A stretch of DNA of 64,000 bases from Branchiostoma floridae (taxonomy: Eukaryota > Chordata > Leptocardii > Amphioxiformes > Branchiostomatidae), in NCBI RefSeq assembly GCF_000003815.2, contig NW_023365820.1:522776-586775 (forward strand), written 5' to 3'. Below are positions 43,715 through 56,208 of this stretch, piece by piece. Made by a program: the position numbers and the translations under genes. Under the pieces are notes generated by a model. That model was given only the letters and a program-made list of their open reading frames with translations, had not been told where the DNA came from and did no database searches. Positions within the stretch are counted from its first letter, which is position 1; each line of letters begins with the position of its first letter.

Positions 43715-44977
43715 TTAAGGCCCATTTGGAATACCCACTCGGAATGGCCCCGAATGTGGCACGAATTTTGCAAATGCTTCATTCCGGCTGGTTCTGCTTG
43801 ATTCCTGCTGATTCGATTTCAGTGTGAAGGCCCTATTAACGTTGCTATCCATCGTGTCTACATGTATGTCACGGCATCGAAAGATGGCTATCCGGCTTTC
43901 CTTCCACCACCTGTTACCTCCCCAATCTCGGTCAGGTGACCATTTCTTACACCTGGGTGGAGTGAGGAAAGTAGTGTAAGTACTGACTAAGTATCCTGCA
44001 GTTTCGCCACATGCGCAATGCAATATTTATAGCACGACTTAATGCTCACTAAATTTTATAGCTGATGCGTGCGTCGATTTCGACAGTCTTAAAAAAAGTT
44101 ATTATGCTTTTCCGTAGAGAAAAACATTTTTTTTTTGCTGGTGTGTTCTTTTTCTTTCCTTTTATGTCAGTAGCCAGTCAAGGGTTAGGTTAGATATTAG
44201 CTGTTTAGCAAATATTGGCAATTTATTTACTTGTCCACAATGCGGTATCGCGAGCTTAATAATTATGTAAATGACCCGATCTAAAATTAAGCAGATGTAG
44301 GTGCTTATTTCCTACGAATACTCATACACTAGGACATGCCTAATTTTATTGTCTTGTATACGAGTAGCTTAACAAAGAGCTACGGGGAAAACATTCTGCA
44401 TTTTCTTTTTAGTGTCTTTTTTTTCTAATCTGTCACAACATCGTAGACCTGGATAATATTACTAGTATCTAAAGGAACAACGAGATTCCTACGACCCCAT
44501 ACTTTCGCCAAATGATTTTAACATAGTATATTTTCGAACCTTCTTACTAACTTGCATGATTGTTTTTCTGTAATCTTTATGTAGTATTTCCATGACTCTC
44601 ATTGCTGACAACTCATGTGTACGAGAGCGTTGCAAAAAACATCCGTGATATGTGTACAATTCTCCTAGGTGTCATGTATCTGGGTCTGGCCGGACCTTCA
44701 AAGAGAGAAAAATATTTTTCCCACACTTTTGATCTAACCGGTTTAATTTCCGTGTCTATGTAATCATTTTGACCACGCCACATAAAAATAAAGAAATATT
44801 TACATCCAAAAGCTACAAGAGCGTGACCAAGTCAAATGTGTCAAAAATGTGCAAGCAACAAAGTACATGTATCACAGTACACTCTCTAACCCCAAAGTAC
44901 ACTCTCTAACCCCAAATGATGCCTATTCATTCGTGCTTGTCAGAAAACACAATCAACTACTCGAAAAAAAAAACTAA

Positions 44978-47567
<2,590 letters not shown>

Positions 47568-50500
47568 ATCTTTTTCGTATTTGAACATTTAAACAATAAC
47601 ACAATATGACAAAGAGGTAGCGTACCCAAGTACGAGACTTATTTTGACGTTACCCCTTACATAAAACAAAGCATACATTTTTACAAAAAGAAATCAAGTA
47701 TAAACGGAAAGCAAAGGAAAAGCACGTCAGACAGAAATAATACATTGAACATAATATAACAAGAAAAGATAAACGCAAGTGCAGTTTCCCGCCCACTAAT
47801 GAAATAATTGGACACATTACAAAACACTTAGTTGCAGTGATGAAATTTTGGGTTGTTGACAGGATATTGGAGTTAACAACAGATGAATACAGAGGACTAC
47901 CACGGAGTAAAAGGGAAACTTTAGCGTTGTCCGATAGTGATGAGAGGTCAAGGGTGTGTCCTAAAAGCCTGGAGAGTTTGCCGAGGAGGGTTGAGAGTTG
48001 GGCATTGTAGATTTTTGTACAACATTAGTAGCGATTACCTGCAAACCGTCTACTACATTTAGTAGTTTTACTTTCAACTTCTGGTTCTAGGTGGCGCTTT
48101 AGTGGGGACAATCATCCCAAACAAAGCTTGTAAAATGTGCATGTTTATCTTTGCTTTTATAAATAGTTCATCTTGAGACATATAGAAAGTGGATAGATCT
48201 AGAACATATAGTGGCACATAGGCCAGCAAGTTTCCTTGCCGTTTCTGTACGTAGGAGAGTGTATTCTACAGGGAGGGGTTGCTAGCCCTCTCCTTTAACA
48301 TGCTTGATGCACCTCCTTGAACACGGACATTCTAAGTTTCTCCCAAAAGACGGGTGCAGTCCCAACCGAGATGCCCTTCCCTGGACTTGAATCAGGGTCA
48401 AATTCCCTCAACATTGATGATCCTTATAATGTATAGATTTTCTCGTACAACTCAGGTCAGTATCAATTTCTCTCGGTTAAACATGAGTTATAGGGAGTCG
48501 GGACATATTTTCTTCACCATCAATTGGTGTTAAGAATGGGGAAGCAGATCTAGCGTTATTTATGTCAGTTATTTTCCGTCAAGCACAAATGTTGAGGTGT
48601 ATTATGCAAAAGGGAGTTATCATGAGCGATGAATAAGGACAGAAACATGTTTCTTAGTCATGACTTTGGTTTATCAAAAAGCAATGAAATCCGTCAGCAT
48701 CAATTTACACAACAGAATAAATCATAATAAGCGTGGCAATAAAAACTATTGCCATGGCGACGGTTTTATTGTTTATAAGTATTAATGATTGTTGTTGTAA
48801 GTGTGTTGTATTTGTGTTCTATTATTTCGCCTGGCTGTATGTATAAAGATTGTTTTATGGATGTTTCTAGAGCATTGCTGTTAACAAGAAAGGTGATCTC
48901 TTGTGACGAGTGACCTATCATAAATGTTTTTCATTGATTATACAACTGGGTTCAATTCCAGCTCTGAGTGCTTTGGCCAGAATGCATCAATTCTGTGGTA
49001 TAAATGGAGGATGGGGAGTAACAAGCAGTATCCACTACAGGAACTCGCAGTTCTTTTAAACAAAACGTACTCAACATAAGACAAAAGTTGATCCCCTGGA
49101 ATGTCGTATAAGGCAATGAATAATTTTACCAACACTTTAAGAAAAGCTAATATAAACCAGGGGGCCCAAAATTGACCTTGACCTTCGTCTTCCCAACATC
49201 TACCCACATACCAAATATCATCTTAATCCATCCAGAGCTTCTTGAGTTATGCTCACTACAAAGATCCGGACACACAGACAGACACACAGACAGACACACA
49301 CACAGACACACCCAAAACTATATTTCTATTTTCATGGAGATAAATACTTACCAAGTCTACCAGAATGTACTGGAAATGTTAAGATTGAAGGGAAGGGGTA
49401 CAATTATGAATTGCCTTTTCACATGGGGTTAAGGATCTGGGGAAAATGAGACCATCCATTAACAAGGGGTTAAGGGTCTGGTAAGGGAGGGACCAGCCAT
49501 TTGATATGCATGGGGTATACGAGACGTTAAAGATCTATGAACGGGGACCGTCCATTTCACAAGGGATTGAGGATCTGGAATGAGGGCCATCCATTTCACG
49601 TGGGGTTAAAGTTTCTTGGAAATGGTATGGGGAAGGAGGGACCAACCATTTCACGTGGGGTTAAGGGTCTGGGGAAAGGAACCCAACCTTTTCATATTGG
49701 GAGGTAGGACTATCCATTTTACGTCTAGTTGAGGGTGTTGGGAGGGTAAAACAATCCATTCCTTTCAATTCTAGTGTAGACTAAACACTACACATTTGAT
49801 TTCAAACTGTTTATTTGATAGCAATTTTTATTGACAAAATAGATATATGCAAACAAATGTGTGCAAATCTAAAAAACACACAATGAATTGAGAAAAATAC
49901 ACAAGCACTATATAAAACTTTAAAAAGTGAACTGAAATCTTAACATCTTCCATACATAGATTAACAATTACCCTTACTCTAGGACACGGTGGCCAACAGA
50001 GCCAAAATCAGATTCAGTAAATGTAACATTGTCATTACATGGTATAGAGGTAGCTTGGCGCCTTTGTACTTGACGAAGAATAGAAAGTTATTTTGTTGTC
50101 TAAGGCTTAGGCAGAGCTGATTATTAGTGTTCGACAAAAAGATGTTGCATCAGTATGTTATTGTGTGTTTGGAAGGGTTAGTTTGTTAGTGTGTGTGCGT
50201 GTCTGTGTCTTTGTCTTAGTATCAGCGTCAGCCTAAGCCTTAGGTAGGGATTTTTCCAAATGACTGATTTAAAAGGCTACAAACAACCTATACTCATCAA
50301 TAAACGGGCAATATTAATCGATCTACTGAATTACAATAATACAATTGAAATACATTTGTAACACAAAGGCTAAGTGACAACAAAAGACAGCCACCCTGTA
50401 CTGGAATGGCATGATATGATATATTCAAAACAAAGACTACTTACAAAAGACGCATGTCTACACAGCTCAGTATCTCAAAACCTCTTTGCAATACGAGACC

Positions 50501-50590
50501 AACATGAAGCTTGACTCAAAAATATGGGAATAGGCAAGCTTAACTACATGAATCTAACATCTTGATATACATAATGTACACTTTGCATTC
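47568..50590. other. Intergenic region downstream of the LRR gene
   Basis: No gene is recognised. A hairpin of caataaaaac...gttttattg lies at about 48740-48775. A (CAGA)n microsatellite is at 49266-49312 and a minisatellite at 49420-49765. Confidence 0.65.
49420..49765. repeat. Minisatellite with CCATTTCACGTGGGGTTAAG unit
   Basis: About seven imperfect units of 45-60 bp share ccatttcacgtggggttaag and gtctggggaa. Confidence 0.85.
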
Positions 50591-50980
50591 TGTCTGCAAT
50601 GATTCGGTTTCTGTGACTGTGTCGACACAAAAAGGTATAGTGTGTCTAAAGGACTAAACTACTAATATCAAATAGGCTCTTCAACCACCTGTCTTCATTT
50701 CTGGCCTGTGTCGTTCTCTTGGTTCGGGACCCAAGATAACGACACGAGGCAGATTATGTAATGGTCTAGGTCCCCGACAACCACTGACCACGACATAAAA
50801 CAGATATAACACCAGATGTTGAACCAGGAAAGTTCCTGTTTCTAAAAAACAGAATTTAGAGTAACGCTAAAAACAATGCCGACCATCGACACAGCCACAG
50901 AAACCAAACCAGTCACACATTGGGCCTGTATAACACAGAAACGGGCTGAAGACCTGAGTGCAAAAGGAGCCTTGGAGAGA
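50590..50980. repeat. Duplication copy 1 with conserved hairpin
   Basis: Matches 52728-53105. The best conserved stretch is tgtcgttctcttgg, loop ttcgggac, ccaagataacgaca (about 50709-50744), a 14-bp stem with one mismatch. Confidence 0.85.
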
Positions 50981-50994
50981 CTGAATGACTCCTT

Positions 50995-51094
50995 GGCTTG
51001 GTGATGAACTGGATGTTGCCACGAAGCACCGTCAGTGATGGTAGCACCTGAAGCCTCCATTCCCAGCTCCTTCGCCCTTAGCAAGTCCAGGCAT
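50995..51094 (-). pseudogene. Histone H4 5' coding fragment, copy 1 (decayed)
   Basis: On the minus strand an ATG at 51092-51094 starts atgcctggact, and further on gtgcttcgtggcaacatcca and tcatcaccaagcc match the H4 coding region (…VLRDNIQ.ITKP). Indels and substitutions break the H4 frame. A splice-acceptor-like ctaccgatttggcag precedes it. Confidence 0.7.
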
Positions 51095-51299
51095 TTCTGC
51101 CAAATCGGTAGAACAAACATATATGCATCAGCAACCTCACACAAACTGTTCAACCAGTCATAATTTTGATTATAGAAATAAAACTCTCCAAAGCACTGTT
51201 CGGGTCCAGACATTGAAACTGTAAGCTTAAATTTACCAGCACAAAGGAAAAAGACTGCTGTCCTACAATTAAGAAAAGCTACTTTCACAAAACACAGTA

Positions 51300-51356
51300 C
51301 AGTGGAAGCCAGTTAATTGCACGTCGGATAAACGTACACTTCTGTCAATTGCACGG
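51300..51356 (+). mobile_element. Pogo/Tigger-like terminal fragment
   Basis: cagtggaagccagttaattg, with internal repeated caattgcacgg-type words and preceding TA, resembles a pogo-type TIR. The other end was not found. Confidence 0.35.
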
Positions 51357-51831
51357 AGACTGACAATACTGCCCAAACAAAATACAATGCTACAAACATG
51401 CCTAGCTATAGGCCGATTGCCTAATTTTACACAACACACAGTGCCATACCTTGTCATATGTCCGTGAAAGACTGATGTCCATCAGGTCTTGTAGAGATGA
51501 TTGACATACGGACTGTCCTCTAAACATCCAGTTATGAAATGTCTTCTCAAGAAGCTGATGAAGACGACTTTCAACGAATCCAACTATGGGAAGTGGCACC
51601 AAGACGGCTTCCGCCAGGACCACTGTCTCCTCGGATGCCTGGCATCTCCTTTGCCCACATTTTCCCGGCAGGCCTTGCTGTGAAATCGGCAAAAGAAACA
51701 GACATGCATGAACTGCCTCACTACCGCTGCAACAAACACAAATGGTTCAACGCCGGCTGTCCATTGGCGAGTAGGAACTGGACACACAATGCAGTACAAT
51801 ACCTTGTCTATGTCTCGGAAAGACTCGTGCC

Positions 51832-51931
51832 TTGGTGATGCACCGGACGTTGTCACGAATCACTTTCAGTAACGGTGACGCTTTACACGTCCATTATCCA
51901 ACTCTGTTCCTTGATTTCCACGTTCAGTCAT
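51832..51931 (-). pseudogene. Histone H4 5' coding fragment, copy 2 (decayed)
   Basis: The minus-strand ATG at 51929-51931 is followed by gaacgtggaaat and the near-perfect H4 words aagcgtcaccgt, aagtgattcgtgacaac and gcatcaccaag. The frame has stops after KRHR. The fragment ends in gacatagacaag|gtattg, a donor-like junction. Confidence 0.78.
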
Positions 51932-52347
51932 TTCTAACAAATCGGTAGAAGAAACAGGCACATGCATCAGCTGCCGTACCACCGCTGCCACAAACACAAA
52001 AGGATTAAGGCCTGTCCAGTGGCAAGTACCTAGAAACTGGACACCCCAAACCTCTATGCAGACTATCTGATATTCAGATGAAGAATGCGTATGCCAAAAT
52101 TTTCCATGATCCACCTGACAAACATTCCAACCATAATACAAATGTATTCATATGCGTCATTCAAGCATTAATTTAAGTACTTAGCATTAATTGTTCGGGT
52201 ACAAACATTGAAAATGAAACTATAAACTTAAACTTGCCAACACAAATGAATTGTTATTCATTGGCAAATAACGTTGTCCTAGCTATAATCAAAAACTGCT
52301 TTCACACAATACGATACGATACCTTGTCATATGTCTGGGAAGACTGC

Positions 52348-52409
52348 GAATCGTTCACGTTCGGCACCTTCCTTCGCCAGCCCTACCCACCTTTTCCGCG
52401 TCCAGACAT
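52348..52409 (-). pseudogene. Histone H4 5' coding fragment, copy 3 (decayed)
   Basis: The minus strand starts atgtctggacgcggaaaagg, the exact MSGRGKG start of H4, then a TAG and degenerate ggtgccgaacgtgaacg. It runs into gacatatgacaag|gtatcg. It lies about 415-480 bp from copy 2. Confidence 0.78.
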
Positions 52410-52727
52410 TTCTTCTTACGGTACGATGATATAAAAGACGAGACAAAAATGAAACTTCACCAAGAAATATGGTAAAGACTATACCTAATACTTAAAGTAA
52501 GCTTAGCTATGTGAATGAGGCATGACAGGAAGTGAACATGATTTGTGATTGTAATTTCAGTTCTTGGTTTAACATAGAAATAGCGGGAATAATCATGATC
52601 TCTTGAATGATGGAAAGCGCAAGAGTGCGCTTTGCTGAAATTCCAAGTAATGCTGCCGTTTGTTTTGGTTACAATTTTGAGAGTAATGGCTTCAGTCTGT
52701 TTCTGCCTTATACAAGCCCATTGAATA

Positions 52728-53105
52728 GCTGATTCGGTTTCTGTAACTGTGTCGACGCCGAGAAGTCTAGTGCTTCTAAATGAAGCAAATTTTACTATTG
52801 ATATTAAATAGGCTCTTCAGCCACCTGTTTTCCTTTCTGGCCTGTGTCGTTCTCTTGGTTCGGGACCCAAGATAACGACACAAGGCAGATTATGTAATGG
52901 TCTAGGTTCCCGACAACCACTGACCACGACATAAAACAGAAATGACAACAGATGGTGAATCAGGGAAGTCCCTGTTTTAAAAAAAAACAACAGAATTTAC
53001 AGTAACTGGCCATCGACACAGTCACAGAAACCAAATCAGCCACACACCAGGCCTGTACAACACAGAAACGGGCTGAAGACCTGAGTGCAAAAGGAACTTC
53101 CATTT
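52728..53105. repeat. Duplication copy 2 with conserved hairpin
   Basis: Second copy of the block at 50590-50980, same order and strand, about 2.13 kb away. The hairpin core (about 52846-52881) is identical, while parts of the flanks have diverged more. Confidence 0.85.
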
Positions 53106-53221
53106 ACAAAATGTCCTGATATAAACCCCTACCTGCATCATCACTCGAGATGTCAACAAAACACACTCAAGCGCCTTACCATCAACCAAGAGATTTTTTA
53201 AAGTTAAAGTATCCTCACAAA

Positions 53222-53321
53222 TTATTTACTTCCTATCATGCCGATGACAAGTTAGTCCCAGCCCATCTCTGCAATATGTTTCCATTTCACACCCCATAAG
53301 ACAAATAACAACTTAACTTAG
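53222..53321. repeat. Duplicated flank, copy 1 (left of LINE)
   Basis: The block from cacaaatta to aacttaacttag matches 60985-61085 nearly base for base (cttcctatcatgccga, cacaccccataagaca). The LINE interrupts copy 1 exactly at acttag. Copy 1 resumes at 60258-60372. Confidence 0.85.
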
Positions 53322-53329
53322 ATAGGACA

Positions 53330-53342
53330 AGCAAGATGGCGG
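53330..53342 (+). promoter_or_regulatory. YY1-like site in LINE 5' UTR
   Basis: The sequence caagatggcggcc lies close to the 5' end of the element. YY1 binds AAnATGGCGGC, and a YY1 site near +1 directs correct initiation of human L1. Two further caagatggcgg matches are in ORF1 at about 53967 and 54064. Functional relevance is inferred. Confidence 0.45.
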
Positions 53343-53496
53343 CCATGACCAGACGCGCATCGTATGAGCTCCGCCTGTAAATAACTCTCAGAGCGGTTGC
53401 TTGTGTCGCAGAGTTTTCTATACAGTTTATTTCGACTTCTGTTCATAGTTCCTTTATACTTTAAACTTTTAAGACATCCAGCAGTGCTCTACCACC

Positions 53497-55950
53497 ATGG
53501 TTCGAGAGAAAAACGCAGATTTCGAGTCGCCGGAGAAGACAAAGAGATATCGCACTAGATCGGGCAAGACCAAGCCGTGGAATACACCGGCGAAGGAAAT
53601 CCAGGACTTTGAGCAGGTTACAGAAGATCACACAGACTCAAGCAAGACAAAGGTATGTAACCTCAAAATCCGTACAACCCCAGACCGCGTTTCGTTGTGG
53701 ATTGATGCTAGCAGAGTTTGCTTCGATCGTTCGCTCGCGGAAGACACAGGATACAAGTTCACTTGGAAGAAGGGTAACGTTAACCATCCCCAGCTTTCGG
53801 TTACTGATCCCGCTTGGTCAGGAGAGAACGCCAAAGTCGTCACCATTCACTACTACCATACGGGTACAATTCTAATCCATGGGAAAGGTACACCTTGGTT
53901 CGCTAAAGACGTCTTTCCGCAAATCAAGAAAGAAGTCGATAGTATTGCCGACGTCGCTTTGGGGCAAGATGGCGGACTTGAGAATGAAGGACTTGAAGGC
54001 GGGAAAGTTGAGACAAAAGACGACGACACTAGGACAATAGAGTCTACCTCTGAGTGTGGCGCACAAGATGGCGGACTTATGCATAAGGAACTTGAGGCTG
54101 ACGTAGATAAAACAAAAGACGACGACGCTAAGACAATGGAGACTACCTCCGAGTGTGAAGCGTCCGCCATGACAGCGCCTGACAGTGACTTAGAACAGAC
54201 AACAAACTTGGAGCCTGTAACTGTTGATTTGACCAAGGATCTGGCCGTAGAGAAAGACATCCTAGCAGAAAACACAACTCCAAAATCGCTCAGGTCTCCT
54301 TCCATCCGCAAAGTACTGGGAGGTCTTGAGAACATTTTCCTTACTCCATTCACAAAAGTACGGGAGTCTGCAGGTAAAAACAAGATGGGGAGTAACCCAC
54401 AACTCTCAAACCCACGATCGCGCCAAGCTCTAAAGATGGACCTCCCAAAAGAGCCAGAAACAAGTGCAAAGCTCCCCAGTACTGACTACGAAAATATGTA
54501 CACAACGCTGGTGGACGATATAAACGAGCTGAAGACCCTGGTTTTCAGCAACAAGGTAACTATGGACAAACAAGGAAAACTAATCGCTAGTCTACAAGCC
54601 AACCTGCAGAACAGGAAAGTCGTGATTGACAAGCAATCTCGACAAATTGAGAACCTTGGCTCTGAACTTCAACGTCAACGTGAAATCACGAAGAACCTGA
54701 CTGACACACTAGCTTCTCAGAAAGCCGACCATGACGCTTTGCAAGCTCAAGTTCTCATCCTGACGAACCGTGCTCAAACATCCAACACTCAGACAAGACC
54801 AGTAGATAACAAAGCTCAGAAGGATGACTCCAGAATGACGAACAAAGCTCAACCATCCGACATCCAAACAACACTAGTAGAGAACAAAGCTCAGAAGGAT
54901 GAGTCCAGAATAAATCGTTTGTACTCTGAAATCGTTACTGGAGGCCGAGCACAAAACCCAATCACCGATGCAGCCCCGAACACCAAGTCATCGGCTCCCG
55001 CCCCCGGGCCCGCCCCCGCTCAAACTGACGGAAACACAACAGCGTCAACTCCAACCGAAAACGATCAAGGTGTAACGACACAAGTAAGAATCTTTGCGGA
55101 TTCCCTGTGGAATAATGTCGATCCCGAGAAAATATACAAACACAAAAGAGCAAGCATCTCCAAAACCACTACCCTACCAAGAGCCGCCGAAAGGATTATC
55201 GCGTCCCCAGATCCCAACACCGAGCTTGTCATCATCCATGTCGCATCTAATGATTTGGACAATACTAAAAACAGACCAGACAGCGTTGCCACCTGTGTAG
55301 AGCAAACACACAAAGTTATCGAGTCTACTAGAGAGTGTTTTCCTAACGCAAAGATTGGGATGTCGCAGGTCCTACCGCGAGGAACGAATATGAACTCCAA
55401 GCTCAATAGGAACATAGCTTCATACAATGACGCCATTGAAAGGTCCTGTCTGACGGATAACGACCTCATATATATCCGACATAGACTCTTGTCAGAAGAT
55501 CGATCGCTATACAAGCCTGACGGGATCCATATCAAACCCGACACAGGCGTCAGGCTTTTGGTAGCGGACGTCAAACGTACACTTCGGCACCAACGGGAAG
55601 CTCATGCTGTAAATCGGACAGACAGACAGGACAGAAACCCGACATCACAACACAGGAACCCAGGGAGAAACGGTGCATCAGTGTCGTACCGCACACAATC
55701 CGACCGACACCAGCCATTGGGACCCCGGCAGGAACCTCCAAGAAAGCCCGTGCAGCCTGACAGACGACCTTCGCCAGGGCCCCTGCGGATGCCTCAGAGG
55801 AACCCGCCACTGCTGTTTCCCTGGAACCAGGTACCCCCACCACCTCCACAGTGGAACCACAAGACTGGACCGTCGTTTGCTGAGACTGGGGACAAGCGTC
55901 AAACTGTGGAGACACTTATGAACATGTTGGCAGACTTCCTGAGACACTAA
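53497..55950 (+). CDS. LINE ORF1 protein with coiled coil and SGNH-esterase-like domain (817 aa)
   Basis: ORF1 proteins of CR1/L2-type LINEs bind element RNA, and an esterase domain is known in several of them. A basic N-terminus leads to a compact domain (about residues 50-150, LKIRTTPDRVSLWIDASRV). Then comes an acidic tandem duplication with two copies of about 35 residues (KDDDTRTIESTSEC and KDDDAKTMETTSEC), and a coiled coil at about 335-425. The SGNH-like domain spans about 529-700, with block I ADS (534-536), block III SND (584-586) and block V DGIH (675-678), so Ser536, Asn585, Asp675 and His678 are candidate active residues. The Gly normal in GDS and GxND is replaced. The last 100 residues are Pro/Arg/Gln rich. 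There is no internal stop, so it is intact. Confidence 0.9.
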   Translation: MVREKNADFESPEKTKRYRTRSGKTKPWNTPAKEIQDFEQVTEDHTDSSKTKVCNLKIRTTPDRVSLWIDASRVCFDRSLAEDTGYKFTWKKGNVNHPQLSVTDPAWSGENAKVVTIHYYHTGTILIHGKGTPWFAKDVFPQIKKEVDSIADVALGQDGGLENEGLEGGKVETKDDDTRTIESTSECGAQDGGLMHKELEADVDKTKDDDAKTMETTSECEASAMTAPDSDLEQTTNLEPVTVDLTKDLAVEKDILAENTTPKSLRSPSIRKVLGGLENIFLTPFTKVRESAGKNKMGSNPQLSNPRSRQALKMDLPKEPETSAKLPSTDYENMYTTLVDDINELKTLVFSNKVTMDKQGKLIASLQANLQNRKVVIDKQSRQIENLGSELQRQREITKNLTDTLASQKADHDALQAQVLILTNRAQTSNTQTRPVDNKAQKDDSRMTNKAQPSDIQTTLVENKAQKDESRINRLYSEIVTGGRAQNPITDAAPNTKSSAPAPGPAPAQTDGNTTASTPTENDQGVTTQVRIFADSLWNNVDPEKIYKHKRASISKTTTLPRAAERIIASPDPNTELVIIHVASNDLDNTKNRPDSVATCVEQTHKVIESTRECFPNAKIGMSQVLPRGTNMNSKLNRNIASYNDAIERSCLTDNDLIYIRHRLLSEDRSLYKPDGIHIKPDTGVRLLVADVKRTLRHQREAHAVNRTDRQDRNPTSQHRNPGRNGASVSYRTQSDRHQPLGPRQEPPRKPVQPDRRPSPGPLRMPQRNPPLLFPWNQVPPPPPQWNHKTGPSFAETGDKRQTVETLMNMLADFLRH

Positions 55951-56208
55951 ACTGAAGACATGCCGGTTCGCTAGAAGGATAACGACCAGTTTTATCCAAG
56001 TGACCACCCAGGTGACAAAATTACCTTATAATTACACATACAAATACTTCTGTACAATCTACCATGAAAGGGGAAACCCGCATGTATTATGTAATGTAAG
56101 TTTTAAGTACATATTTACGTTAACTTGTATTGATTAACTCTGCGCACAAAGTAGCTAAGCTCTCATTGTTAGAATATTTGTTATTATCGTCCAATTGTCA
56201 AACTCAAT

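Noticed and set aside
50842-51288. 148-codon minus-strand protein gene
   Set aside because: The frame spans a decayed H4 fragment and a duplicated noncoding block; the sister blocks are not open in the same frame.
53853-54383. 176-codon minus-strand frame in LINE ORF1
   Set aside because: Antisense shadow of ORF1, whose sense frame has domains.
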